A stretch of 64,000 nt of DNA. It comes from Sthenelais limicola. Taxonomy: Eukaryota; Annelida; Polychaeta; Phyllodocida; Sigalionidae. The position numbers and the translations under genes were made by a program. Each line of letters begins with the position of its first letter. Within the stretch, counting starts at the first letter, position 1. The notes below the pieces were generated by a model that worked only from the letters and a program-made list of their open reading frames with translations, did not search any database and was not told the origin of the DNA. The stretch lies in the NCBI GenBank assembly GCA_942159475.1, contig OW804097.1, forward strand, positions 115,022,169 to 115,086,168, read 5' to 3'. This document shows, in pieces, positions 40,944-51,225 of the stretch.

Positions 40944-41480
40944 CAATAGGGGGTTTGCATAGCCGCCATTTTGAATCTTGATTGGCATGGAATTATGGGA
41001 GTAATGGTACAGTATCAAATCTATACACTCTAGGTCCAAACCCTCAGATCAGATAAGAATGGTATGTCAGCCTACCTCGCTAATCGGTTTCTTGTCCAGA
41101 AATCGGCGTTTTAATGGGGATATAATGACATTTTGCGGTCTTAATGGAGTTATAATGACTCTTTGCGGTTTGAGGCGAGAGGCTTTCCCTTCATTTGAAG
41201 GGACTCTCTGAAGTCAGGGCCTAGACTGTATAGAAATCATGTCATGTTCAGCATGGACTATTTATCAATGCTCTAATGTCAATATCCATGTGTTACACAT
41301 GTTTCCATAACACATGCCCCCATCGTTCCCATTATGCATTTGGTTAAGATAAATCATTCATAAAAGCTATGCTATTACTGAAAACATTATTGCAATTTTC
41401 AATGAAATAATGTCAAATATTTGTATGTCAGATTTCAACAGAATACATCCCAGGATGCACTGTAACAGACATGCGCAGTC
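40944..41480 (+). mobile_element. MITE-C copy hosting a nested element
   Basis: CAATAGGGGGTTTGCATAGC start, GACATGCGCAGTCG end (final bases lost). It is interrupted at AAATCTATA (41025) and resumes TATAGAAATCATGTC (41229). Confidence 0.87.
41026..41228 (+). mobile_element. nested element, 203 bp, TATA duplication
   Basis: The ends are CACTCTAGGTCC and the inverse of CAGTCTAGGCCC. TATA flanks it on both sides (41022-41025, 41229-41232), where intact MITE-C has a single CTATAGAA. The interior contains ATAATGACATTTTGCGGTC. The terminal CACT/CAGT with 4-bp duplication recalls CMC/Chapaev-type elements; this assignment is tentative. A truncated relative is at 27343. Confidence 0.8.
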
Positions 41481-41845
41481 GTTTACTTACAAGATATCTT
41501 TGTTGGAATATTTTCATTCTTAGAGTGTCTAGTCCTTGTGGTTGTATGAATACATCTACCAGATTTCAAGACTGTTTATTAATTATATCAGTGCGTATAG
41601 ATAATCCCATTGAGTATATTTAGCTACTTTACTGGTAATTATCCACCAGAAATATTGCAAATGTTTTTTTCAAAAATAAAAATATCTAACTAAATAATTA
41701 GTAAGATAAATGTACTTATTAGAAGTCCTTAATGTTTACATTCATTGGAATCGGGTTGGTCTCATCTTTTCAAATAATTTATGGTGATATCTCAAAATCC
41801 ATATTTTGCGACTCATGACTCATTTTCCTAAAACGGATCACATAT
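41481..41845 (+). mobile_element. MITE-B copy, left end missing
   Basis: TTTACTTACAAGATATCTTTG through TTCCTAAAACGGATCACATA. Confidence 0.83.
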
Positions 41846-42033
41846 AACTTACGGTGGATATATTTTAAAGAGACTGGGTCGGAGACCATTATTATTCCGG
41901 ACTCAAATTTTCTCCCGTGAGTCCAGATCTCGATTACTACCGTATTGTATTTGAAATACTAGGCAACTTACAATTCCACCATTTGTGATTTGTAGCATAG
42001 ATACATGTGGGTCAAATTGTACTCAAAAGTGGA
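41846..42033. other. spacer, nothing recognised
   Basis: Unique-looking; no ORF. Confidence 0.4.
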
Positions 42034-42223
42034 GTTGCTCTCTGTTTAAATGTGCTGGAAATGAATAATAAACACTAATCAATCAATCAAGTGATCAATA
42101 GAAATGTTACCTGCAGTAAGGCTTCACTATGGTAAGTTACTCACCTACAGAGATAAAAGGAATAGAATCAGTTAAAAGCATCAAAGAGAAACATGTTATG
42201 TTAAAATTCATTCATATATTTGT
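42034..42223. repeat. repeat H copy 2
   Basis: GTGGAGTTGCTCTCTGTTT, AATCAATCAATCAAGTGATC, TGCAGTAAGGCTTCACTATG and GAATAGAATCAGTTAAAAGC. Copy 3 at 58326 has the same extent; copy 1 at 25075 lacks the left 50 bp. Confidence 0.87.
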
Positions 42224-42447
42224 GGGTGAAGTCACCAGAAAATGTGAAATTCGCCTTAAACAAACCTCTCAAATAACCCAAATTTAAGCCAAAATCCAGG
42301 TTCAAAATCCAGTTTAAGATAATGAAACAGGTATTTTAAATCAGTCTAATACCAAATATAATTGAATATACTTTAATACCTATCATTTCTGCCTGATTTC
42401 GGCAATATGCAGAGCTGCGAATTTTACATTTTCTGAGGATTTGACCC
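42224..42447 (-). mobile_element. MITE-A copy, partner of 25207
   Basis: GGGTGAAGTCACC start, GATTTGACCC end. Internal words TATAATTGAATATAC and AAACAGGTATTTTAAATCA match the 25207 copy. Confidence 0.87.
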
Positions 42448-42631
42448 ATGTATGAAATTTCAAGACAGTGCAATTGTCCACCCGGAATTATCAAAATTTC
42501 TTTTTTCTTAAATAAAAATATCAAACTATCAAGAAATACTTACTAGATGTCCTAATGTTTACCATCATTAGAATCGGCTTGATCTCATCTTTTCAAACAT
42601 GATGATATCTCAAAATCTATTTTTTGTGACT
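42448..42631 (+). mobile_element. MITE-B right half, partner of 26399
   Basis: GTATGAAATTTCAAGACAG, CAATTGTCCACCCGG and ATCTCATCTTTTCAAACATG; the right terminus is lost. Confidence 0.82.
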
Positions 42632-42671
42632 GTGCCACACGACCTATGTGACGCATGCTAATACCCTATGT

Positions 42672-42945
42672 GGGTGAAGTCGCCAGAAAATGACAATTTA
42701 TTTTCACCGATCCCCTCAAATAACCCAAATTTCAGACGAAAATAAAGTTAAAAATAAAGTTCAATCTAACCAAACAGACTGCTAGAATCAATGCAATGCC
42801 GAATATACTCGAATTTACCTAGTATTGACCACATTGCAGCCTAATTTAGCAGAATTGACTAAATGTGTAGAGTTGCCAATTGTACATTTTCTGAAAATCT
42901 GACTCATGTAGAGCTGCCAATTGTACATTTTCTGACGGTTTGACC
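42672..42945 (-). mobile_element. MITE-A copy plus duplicated right end
   Basis: 42672-42905 is complete (GGGTGAAGTCGCC ... AAAATCTGACTC). A second right end, GTAGAGCTGCCAATTGTAC + ATTTTCTGACGG, follows directly. Confidence 0.85.
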
Positions 42946-42948
42946 CCT

Positions 42949-43086
42949 GTATCAAATTTCAAGACCGTGCAATTGTCCACCTCAAATTATCATTATTTCT
43001 TTTTTTCTGAAATAAAAATATCAAGACATATAATTACTTTACCAATATGACATGGAACTCCTTTTCCTGAAACACACCACATATGT
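42949..43086 (+). mobile_element. MITE-B right half with internal deletion
   Basis: GTATCAAATTTCAAGACCG, CAATTGTCCACC, then directly TTTCCTGAAACACACCACAT. Confidence 0.8.
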
Positions 43087-43376
43087 GGGGCATGCTAATG
43101 CGCTATTTATAGACAAACATGTATACAGACAGACTGAGGTGTGGGTGGGTGGGTGAAGAGGCCAGAGATGGTGAGGAGGGCGGGCCTGTTATCAGACCAA
43201 TTAGTGTACAGCCAGGGGGTATGCATGCATGGGGCACCAGGCTAGTGCTGATAAGTATTATCATTAATTTAACACCAGTCCAGCCCGGCACATCTGTCAT
43301 CAAGGGCCAACAAGATAACAACATGACGCATTGCCCTGGGTTAAATATATGCTACACTGATTTGCTTATCATATAA
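43087..43376. other. GC-richer unique stretch, no gene recognised
   Basis: ORFs on both strands (73 and 85 codons) share this stretch and have no recognised domain. Confidence 0.3.
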
Positions 43377-43608
43377 GGGTCGGATTGTCAGAAAATGTAC
43401 AATTTGCCTTCACCAATCCTCTCAAATAACTCACATTTAAGACAAAAATGGGGTTCAAAATATATATTAACATAGCAGAAAAGATGTCTTGAAACAAAAA
43501 TACCAAATATACTCAGATATACCAGGTATTCATCATTTTTCAGCATGATTTAGCATAATTTTCTAAATTTGTAGAGCTGCTAATTGTACATTTTCTGATG
43601 GTTTGATG
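43377..43608 (-). mobile_element. MITE-A copy, subfamily II
   Basis: GGGTCGGATTGTC start, TTTTCTGATGGTTTGATG end. Confidence 0.85.
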
Positions 43609-43983
43609 GGTCTATTTGGTGGCAATAAACAAGTGAGTGTTTCTCGTGCTGGGATTCAGTTGCAGGAGTACCTACAGCCCCTTAGGCGACCACCTTTGAG
43701 ACTGAGCGATTTCTGGTCACATAGCAGGATTTGAAAATGATCTTATTAATGATTTTTCATGGCGGGGGGGGGGGGGAGCATTTCAAAATGAAAGGATTCT
43801 GAGCAAGGGCTTTCATTGAATAACCACTTGAGAAATATCCTTTTTCTTCCTAATTGTGACTCAAATGTTTTCATGGCACACCTCACACTTGAATCACTGA
43901 GTATTGACCAAGTTGTAGCCTAGTTTAGCAGAATTTACTGTATGTATACAGCTGCCAATTGAACATTTTCTGAAAATCTGACC
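43609..43983. other. fragments: pogo-like MITE, G-run, MITE-A right end
   Basis: GGCGACCACCTTTGAGACTG at about 43685 resembles the MITE at 395. A G-run lies at 43763-43776. The right end of a MITE-A spans 43898-43983 (GAGTATTGACCAAGTTGTAG ... AAAATCTGACCC). Confidence 0.6.
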
Positions 43984-44116
43984 CTAATAGCTGAGAATGC
44001 AGCTTCAAATAGTAATTGCCTTCTTATAACATGATCAGCTCTTGCACTGTGTGTGTTATTGACAGGTCTTTAACCTGAGCCAGTGGCAGGCCTCTGATCC
44101 TGTGCTTTCCTTAGAT

Positions 44117-44351
44117 GGGTCAGATTTTCAGAAAATGTACAATTGGCAACTCTACACATTTAGGAAATTCTCCTAAATTAGGCTGAAAAATGAAGAATAC
44201 TGGGTATATCTGAATATATTTGGTATCGCATTGATTTAAAGTATCAGTTCTGTTATGTTAAACTGCATTTTGAAGCTCATTTTTGTCTTAAATGTGGGCT
44301 TTTTGAGAGGACTGGTAAAGGCGAATTGTACAAATTTCGAAAATCTGACCC
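44117..44351 (+). mobile_element. MITE-A copy, subfamily II, AGAT duplication
   Basis: GGGTCAGATTTTC start, AAAATCTGACCC end, AGAT on each side (44113-44116, 44352-44355). Confidence 0.92.
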
Positions 44352-44690
44352 AGATAGGCCTATCCGAAACTACATTCTCTGCCCTGACTCCTGTGCCTGA
44401 CAGCTTCCGTTTGCCAGGAATTGTGGGTAATGAGACGAGCTGTTGTAAGCATGCGCAAGGAGGAGCAGTTGGGAAGTAGTTCCTAATGTTGACGTTGAGG
44501 GGTGTTAGTGTAGGGTGTAAGTGGATCAAGTGTGGACATTTATTACAGGGATGGGGGAAGCAAAGATGGTAATGTCTAGACCAGGTGGCCCAATCATTAA
44601 TCCCTTTTATAGCCTTGTTTGAAAGGGCCATTACGCATCGTGGCAGAAACATATGTGTTGGGGGCGGGGAGTGCAGTCAATCTGAGGGAC
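44352..44690. other. unique stretch with an NRF1-like half site
   Basis: AAGCATGCGCAAGG at about 44448 contains the NRF1-type GCATGCGC. GGAATTGTGGGTAATGAG is nearby at 44418. A 138-codon minus ORF (44236-44652) runs through it into the MITE-A and is not recognisable. Confidence 0.25.
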
Positions 44691-45457
44691 ATGATTGGAA
44701 GGGATAGAGAGGAGTGACAGAGAGAGAGGAGTGACAGAGAGGGAGAGAGGGAAAAGAGAGAGAAAGAGAGGGACATAAAGAGGATTGACAGAGGGGGAAG
44801 GAGGGGAAAGAGAGAGAGAGGCAGAGAGAGGAGTGACAGACAGGGAGAGAGGAGTGACAGACAGGGAGAGAGGAGAAAGAAAGAGAGAGGGGCAGAAAGA
44901 GAAGTGACAGAGAGGGAAAGAGAGAGAAAGAGAGGGACAGAAAGAGGGTTGACAGAGAGGGAGAAATGGGAAAGAGAGAGAGAGGGGCAGAGAGAGGAGT
45001 GACAGAGAGGGAAAGATGGAAAAGAGAGAGAGGCAGAGAGAGGAGTGGCTGAGGGATACAGAAAACCAGAGAGGAGTGACAGAGGGGAAATAGAGAAAGA
45101 GAGGCAGAGAGAGGAGTGACAGAGGGGGAAAGCGAAAGGGGTGACAGAGGGAAAGAGAGGGAAAAGGAGATAAAGGAGTGGCATAGGGGAAAAGAGAGAG
45201 AGAGTGGGAGAGAGAGATGTGATAGAGATGGAGCGGGATGAGTGACAGAGGGGAGAGAGAGAGGCGTGGCAAAGAGGGAGAGAATTGACAGAGAGAGAGA
45301 GACAGAGGGAGAGAAAAAGAGAAAGAGAGAGAGGGAGAGAGGGAGGGAAAGAGGGAGATGGAGGGAGAGAGCGACAGAGGGAGAGAAAGAGAGAGAGAGA
45401 GGGACAGACAGAGAGAGAGGGGAGGAGAGTGACGGAGACAGTGAGAGACAGGGAAAT

Positions 45458-45495
<38 letters not shown>

Positions 45496-45515
45496 AGGGA
45501 GAGAATAAAAAGAGA
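44691..45515. repeat. GAGA-type polypurine tract, about 820 bp
   Basis: Almost pure purine on the plus strand, with recurrent GGAGTGACAGAGAGGGA phrases and ending in (GA)n at about 45459-45491. Minus frames are open for about 300 codons each (Ser/Leu/Pro), an artefact of CTCT-rich sequence. Confidence 0.95.
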
Positions 45516-45560
45516 ATGAGTTTGCAAGGGGGAAAGAGGAGAGCCAACATCTCATCTCAT

Positions 45561-45791
45561 GGGTCACATTTTCAGAAAATGTACAATTCGCCTTCAGTAA
45601 TTCTCTCAAATAACCTAAATCTAAGACAAAAATGAGGTTCAAATGCAGTTCAACATAACCAGACTGACTGTCTGAATCAAGGTAATATCCGATATATTCA
45701 GATGTACCAAGTATTGGCCATTTTCCAGCTTAATCTATAATTTCCGAAATGTGTACCGCTGCCGATTGTACATTTTCTGAATATCTGGCCC
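45561..45791 (-). mobile_element. MITE-A copy with TCAT duplication
   Basis: GGGTCACATTTTC start, ATATCTGGCCC end, TCAT on each side (45557-45560, 45792-45795). Confidence 0.9.
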
Positions 45792-46092
45792 TCATAGAAA
45801 CAATTATGAAATCAATCTAGCTCATAACTAGGTGACTTTGAACAAGAAGAAACAAAGAGCACACTAATGGAAGTATCCGTAACAAGTAATTTAATGAAAG
45901 AGAAGGTTATCCACAAGACAAACATGAATCCATACTACAGACATGGGAGAGTGGAAGAGCGAGAACGGACCCATGCAGAGTTGAGAAATTGGAACGATCA
46001 ATGTAAAATAGCCTTGATTGATTTTCTGTCATAACCACTGGAATATAGAAGTGGAGTGCAGGCTGGTTAATATAGGCAATGGAGGCAGACAG
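45792..46092. other. no feature recognised
   Basis: Unique-looking AT-rich stretch. Confidence 0.4.
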
Positions 46093-46497
46093 ACAGGAAA
46101 ATGAGTCACAAGTCGCAAAATTGGTGTTTTTCAAAGTCGTTTACTTACAAGATCTCTTTGTTGGAATATTTTCACTTTGGGGGTGTCTGGCCCTTGTGGT
46201 AGTATGAATACGTGTACCGAATTTCAAGACTGTTTATTAATTATATCAGTGCGTTTCTTTGATCATCCCATTGAGTATATTTAGCTACTTTAGTGGTAAT
46301 TATCCACCAAGAAATATTGCAAACGTTTTTTTTTTCAAAAATAAAAATATCTAACTAAAAAGATAAAAGTACTTATTAGATGTCCTTAATGTTTACATTC
46401 ATTGGAATCGGGTTGGTCTCATCTTTTCAAATATGGTGATATCTCAAAATCCATATTTTGCGACTTATGACTCATTTTCCTGAAATACATCACATAT
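46093..46497 (+). mobile_element. MITE-B copy
   Basis: ACAGGAAAATGAGTCACAAG start (outer bases lost), CCTGAAATACATCACATA end. Closely similar to 41481-41845 (TTAATTATATCAGTGCGT; GAATCGGGTTGGTCTCATC). Confidence 0.88.
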
Positions 46498-47032
46498 AGT
46501 CAGGGAATTTTAGGAGAAAAAGGCTAATCTGTGAACAAATTCCTTAACAAGAAATGTCTTCACCAATGTGTTGGTAAAGTTGTCTATTAACATATTTCAA
46601 AACATTTTAGTTCAACTCCTGTAGGAAAACCCGTGACAGCTGAAAGCAAAAATGGCCGCCACTAAAACTCTCTGAAACTCCATAACTTGGGGTAGAATAA
46701 ACATGTTATCAAGTGTGAATACACTTTTTCTATGTTTTAAGGCATGGGGAATCCATTGGAACATGAAAAAGGTTGAAAGACAATATTTAGCAAGTTAATC
46801 TACTGACACTGGGAAAAATTAACAAAAGACGCTAAAAAATCCTCCTGAATGTACACTCTGAAGTAAAAAATCTATACTTCATAACTTGTGGTAGAATAAA
46901 GATGTAATCAAGTGTGAATGCACTTTTTCTATGTTTTAAGGCATGGGGAATCCATTAGAATATGGATAAGTTCAATATGGACACTATTTAGCAAGTTATT
47001 CTACTAGATTTTTGTAATATTCCCTGACTAAT
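46496..47032. mobile_element. DNA element with internal tandem duplication
   Basis: The ends are TAGTCAGGGAAT and the inverse, ATTCCCTGACTA. About 46672-46805 and 46864-47000 are diverged copies of one unit (GTAGAATAAA, CAAGTGTGAAT, CACTTTTTCTATGTTTTAAG + GCATGGGGAATCCATT). About 535 bp, non-coding. The duplication size is ambiguous because the ends are palindromic around TA. Confidence 0.7.
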
Positions 47033-47395
47033 ATGCATGTCTGTATTTCAAAATCGCTGAAGGAGCCTGCTAATCTGTAGTGGGAGTAAAGCCCAAGCTC
47101 TTTTTGTATATTTTGCGTAATCTTGGCCGTTTTTCTGTATCAAGCATGGCCTGTCGTGTATAGGACACTGTCCCGGGTATATGGTTTTAATTTATTGATA
47201 TCTGCGAATTTCTCGCATTAATAATGTTATACCTTTTTATTATCATGTTTGTATAATTTCGTGTCTACAATATCCTGCTTATGTTGGGAGATATATTCTA
47301 TGAATTATTTCTATTTTTTTTCTATCTGATTTAAATCAGCTTTTCTGCGAATAGTGTACTTCTTTGCATAATGTCTGGCTGAATAAAAATCTTCA
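47033..47395 (+). mobile_element. possible LINE 3' end
   Basis: Ends GTCTGGCTGAATAAAAATC + TTCAAAAATAGCAAAA, resembling the A-rich end GCTATGGCTGAATAAAAATA at 54893. The body is not recognised. Confidence 0.4.
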
Positions 47396-47560
47396 AAAAT
47401 AGCAAAATGCGAATCAAACAGGCAACCCAACATATGGCACACATGAACATATTTATATCATCATATTCTCATCTATACTGACTTTCATCTCATCTCATAT
47501 CATTCCACCCCTATTAATCTAATTTACTTCTTTTCTTTTATTAAAACTATTCTTAGTGTT
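47396..47560. other. spacer, nothing recognised
   Basis: Unique-looking pyrimidine-rich spacer with several TCTCATC words. Confidence 0.35.
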
Positions 47561-47775
47561 ATTATTATTATTATTGTTATTGTTATTAAATTTTTAGGTA
47601 ATCCCGGATGGTAAGCTTATACTCTGAATATAACCCTGTGCATGCCACCATGCCAGGGTTGGGGTGGAAATCGAACAATAAGATCGATCCCCAAAATGAA
47701 AGGGCAGGCAAATGCCTAACCCTGTCTGTTATCACCTGGATAAATAAAGTATTAAAAAAAAAACAAAAAAACCAA
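47561..47775 (+). mobile_element. A-tailed retroelement-like unit
   Basis: CACCTGGATAAATAAAGTAT + an A-run (47751-47773) with an upstream GC-richer body (ATGCCAGGGTTGGGGTGG). The body's inverse contains GTTCGATTTCC, close to a Pol III B box. However, the A-tail implies the opposite polarity, so SINE identity is uncertain. Confidence 0.4.
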
Positions 47776-47937
47776 ACAACGCACACATCCGATTTGGCCC
47801 CCTATTGCCCCACGATTTGGGCCTTCTGATGAATCTTAGGATTTCATTTCAAATGTTGGTTTATGTTTTTGAACATAAACCATGGTTTGAAATGAAACCA
47901 AACCGATTGCTAGAATCAATGCAACGCAGCCATGCCG

Positions 47938-48570
47938 AATGTGTTTCAGCAAAATGAGTCACAAGTCGCAAGATTTAAGTATTTTCTAAAGTCATTTAAT
48001 TACAAGATCTCTCTGTTTGAATGTTCTCATTTTTTTAGTTAACTAGTTTCTCAAGTAGTATGAATATATGTGCCAAATCTCGAGAGAGTGCATTAAATAT
48101 ATGGGCCAGATTTTCAGAATATGTACGATTCGCCTTCACCAATCCTCTCAAATAGCCCACATTTATTTAGCCACAAAAATGAACTTCAAAATACAGTTTA
48201 ACATAACAAAACTGATACTATAAATCAATGCAATACCAAATATACTCAGATATACCCGATATTCTTCATTTTCAGCCTAATTTAGCAGAATTTCCTTAAT
48301 GTGTACAGCTGCCATTTTCTGATAATCTGACCTGAGATTTGCTGTATTCAGAGACTGTGGATTGAAGATGTCTTCCTTCCAATATCATCCTATAGAGTAC
48401 ATATACATATTCAACTAGTTAATGAGTGGTTATCCATCAATAGATATAGCCAACTTTTTTTCAAGCATAAGATAAATAGAAGTCCATATTAGGTTCTCAA
48501 AAAGTTAACATTGGAATTTGCTTGGTCTTGTCTTTGTAAATTCTCATGACATCTGAACAAAATCCGCTTC
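47938..48570 (+). mobile_element. MITE-B copy hosting a MITE-A
   Basis: ATGTGTTTCAGCAAAATGAG start, interrupted at about 48100 by MITE-A. It resumes loosely after 48333 (ATCATCCTATAGAGTACATA; CAACTTTTTTTCAAG). The right end is decayed. Confidence 0.65.
48103..48332 (-). mobile_element. MITE-A copy, subfamily II
   Basis: GGGCCAGATTTTC start, GATAATCTGACC end; small deletion near the right terminus (GCTGCCATTTTCTG). Confidence 0.85.
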
Positions 48571-48605
48571 AAATTCGTCCTAAAGAGGACGATATATCCT
48601 AGATA

Positions 48606-48693
48606 AAGTAATTTGAACCTCATTCTTGTTTTAAATTTGAGTTATTTGAGAGAATTTGAGGAGGTGAATTGTGCATTATTTGGCGATCTAACC
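48606..48693 (+). mobile_element. MITE-A right-end fragment
   Basis: TTTGAACCTCATTCTTG through GGCGATCTAACCC. Confidence 0.7.
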
Positions 48694-49250
48694 CATGTAG
48701 GTTTCCCAGATTTCCAATTTTACAGCCCATAGCCCTGTTTGTCTTCCAGTATCATATCTCTCCATTAAAAACAAAAGCGACAGGCGGAAACAAAAATGGA
48801 CACATGACCCTGATTGCTGCTAGGCATTATGGGTAAACATCCTCCAAGCTGCCGTATTTCCACAAATGGCACTGCACCTGTGACGTCACAACCTCATTCT
48901 GATGTCAGGGCCTCGTTTCCATTGCTAGATGGCCCAATGACAAATGAGGACTTCCAAATGGTCACACGACCTTGTTACCATGGCCGCAAGCACCGCCAGA
49001 ATTTCCGTCATTTTCTCAGGCGAGAAATGGAAAATCCGTGCGCCTTATTTGGAGGGGTGGGGGAGTTTGGGGGTGTGTGTAAGGGGGTTGGGGGATGCGG
49101 TTGGGGGATGCTAGGGGTGCAAAGTAGTGTCGTTGGTTCTGATTGGCTGATGGTAACTTCCGGCGGACACAGTCTGATATAAGGGCCCTGATTCTGTGAG
49201 TGATAATATAAGATATGGCCGTGAGGTGGCTGCTGGGCACGGCAGGGTGA
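48694..49250. promoter_or_regulatory. GC-richer stretch with CRE and RFX-like sites
   Basis: GTGACGTCAC (48880-48889) is a perfect ten-base CRE. TTGTTACCATGGCCGCAA (48974-48991) resembles an RFX site. ATTATGGGTAA lies at 48828. A G-rich segment follows (49055-49120). ORFs on both strands (122 and 125 codons) overlap each other and show no domain. Regulatory reading is inferred. Confidence 0.3.
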
Positions 49251-49425
49251 AATGAGAGGACACGATATGCATGTCAACCACAGGCAATTACTTCTGAAAA
49301 TAATTGGGAAGTTATTTGGGGATCTAATCTCTGAAATAGCTATTGAAGCTGTATTGGAGAAACTTCCCTCATAAGTAGTCAACATGACTTAATAAATGTT
49401 TTTCTATTCTATTCTATTCTCAGCT
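49251..49425 (+). mobile_element. possible retroelement 3' end with (TTCTA)n tail
   Basis: Ends ACTTAATAAATGTTTTTC + TATTC pentamers, like the tail at 10970-10998. Confidence 0.45.
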
Positions 49426-49454
49426 ACTCCACAAAGCAAAATCTTATCAAATTA

Positions 49455-49975
49455 ACTCATATTATGACTTATAGGACTGAATGTATCAATATTCTGCTGC
49501 TGTTATATGTGTATACAGGAGCTACTCATATTATGACCTATAGGACTGGATTTATCAATATCCTGCTGCTGGTATATGTTTATACAAGTGTTACTCATAT
49601 TATGACCTATAGGACTGGATTTATCAATATCCTGCTGCTGTTATATGTTTATACAAGTGTTACTCATATTATGACTTGTAGGAGTGAATTTATCAATATT
49701 CTGCTGCTGTTATATGTGTATACAGGAGCTACTCATATTATGACTTATAGGACTGAATTTATCAATATTCTGCTGCTGGTATATGTTTATGCACAAATTT
49801 GAAGTTGAATCAGCCGAGCAAAAACAACCGGTGAGCGATGATATGTGAAGGTTAAAACTACCACAGGAAAGGAGCTCAGTGGGTCCCACGGATATGAATG
49901 TTGGATTTTAAGAAACAAATTCTGGTTGAATGACCTTTTCTGACCCATGTTAACTGTGGTGAGTGCTACTTTAAT
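49455..49975 (+). repeat. repeat F, complete copy
   Basis: Five 69-bp units (GACTTATAGGACTGAATTTA-type) then AATTTGAAGTTGAATC, GAGCAAAAACAACCGG, GTGAGCGATGATATGTGAAG. The same order as 31218. The open frame (INILLLLYVYTSVTHI) is an artefact. Confidence 0.85.
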
Positions 49976-50287
49976 ACATAGCTAGTGTACAACATAATGT
50001 CTGTCATACAAGATAATACCTATTGTACAAATTATAACATCTAGTGTAATCCATCTATAGTACCACTGTGATGCTGGAGGAGTTAGTGAGAAGATGGTAA
50101 GACAAGGAGAGGAGAGGATTCTCAACATATATGGGTCAGATTTTCAGAAGATATATAACATGTAAAACATCACGAATATGATATTGGGCCATAAATGAAA
50201 TATAAGACAATTGTATGTATGAATCCGGTCATCAGATTATGAGAGGATGGGAGTGGAATTAACACATGTTCTATACCCAGTAAATGT
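49976..50287. other. spacer with a short MITE-A left end
   Basis: GGGTCAGATTTTCAGAAG at about 50133 is a 30-bp MITE-A stub; otherwise unique. Confidence 0.5.
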
Positions 50288-50522
50288 GGGTCAGATTTGC
50301 AGAAAAGAACAATTGGCAGCTGTATACATTTAGAAAATGTTGCTAAATTAGGCGACATTTTAGTCAATACTAGCTATTTTCGAGTATAATTGGCATTGCA
50401 TTGATTCCAGCAATCTGTCTGGTTAGGTTGAACTGTACTTTGAACTTTATTTTCGTCTCAAATTTGGGTTATTTGAGGGTTTTTCTGAAAGTGAGTTGTA
50501 CATTTTCTGGTGACTTGAGCCA
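50288..50522 (+). mobile_element. MITE-A copy
   Basis: GGGTCAGATTTGC start, TGGTGACTTGAGCC end, subfamily I. Confidence 0.88.
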
Positions 50523-50739
50523 CCAGATATTGGTGATGGTAGGTGTGGTTTATTGCAGGGAAGGTGTGTGTAGCCTGCTCATGTATTCATTACCCAGTAT
50601 GTGTGTGTGAATAGGCATGTATTGATCCCACAGCCACACTGTCAGGCCTGAGTAATACACACACTACTGCCTTATCTCTCCTCCACACTCTCTCCAGGCT
50701 CTTATCATGGTCTGTGTTTGGTGGCACCATCTTTAACCC

Positions 50740-51225
50740 CTCAGACTTTGGTTCCCTTTGACTTTTGCCCCCTTTGACTTTTGCCCCCTTTGACTTTTGC
50801 CCCCTTTGACTTTTGCCCCCTTTGACTTTTGCCCTCTTGGACTTTGGCTCAATATGACTTTGGCCCAATATGATTTTTGCCCCCTTGGACTTTTGCCCCC
50901 TTGGACTTTTGCCCCCTTGGACTTTTGCCCCCTTGGACTTTTGCCCCCTCGGACTTTTGCCCATTGACTTTTGCCCAATAGGACGTTGACCCAATAGGCT
51001 GACTTAGGCCCAATAGTCTGACTTTGCCCCAATAGGCTGACTTTGCCCCAATAGGCTGACTTTGCCCCAATAGGCTGACTTTGCCCCAATAGGCTGACTT
51101 TGCCCCAATAGGCTGACTTTGTCCCAATAGGCTGACTTTGCCCCAATAGGCTGACTTTGTCCCAAAAGGGCCATTCCCCCTAGAGACCTTCCCCCTAGGA
51201 CGTTTCCCCCTAGACAAAATCCAAG
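50740..51225. repeat. evolving 17/19-bp minisatellite
   Basis: Blocks of CCCTTTGACTTTTGCCC (17 bp, about five), then CCCTTGGACTTTTGCCC (17 bp, about five), then CCCCAATAGGCTGACTTTG (19 bp, about nine), with transitional units between. Unit sizes are not multiples of three, yet all three minus frames stay open (137, 134 and 122 codons), because the units lack stops in every phase. The encoded (GQKSKGAKV)n/(GAKSAYWGKVSLL)n peptides are regarded as artefacts. Confidence 0.92.

Noticed and set aside
44597..45642. Three overlapping minus-strand ORFs of about 300 codons
   Set aside because: Ser/Leu/Pro products of a GAGA/CTCT tract, open in all three frames simultaneously.
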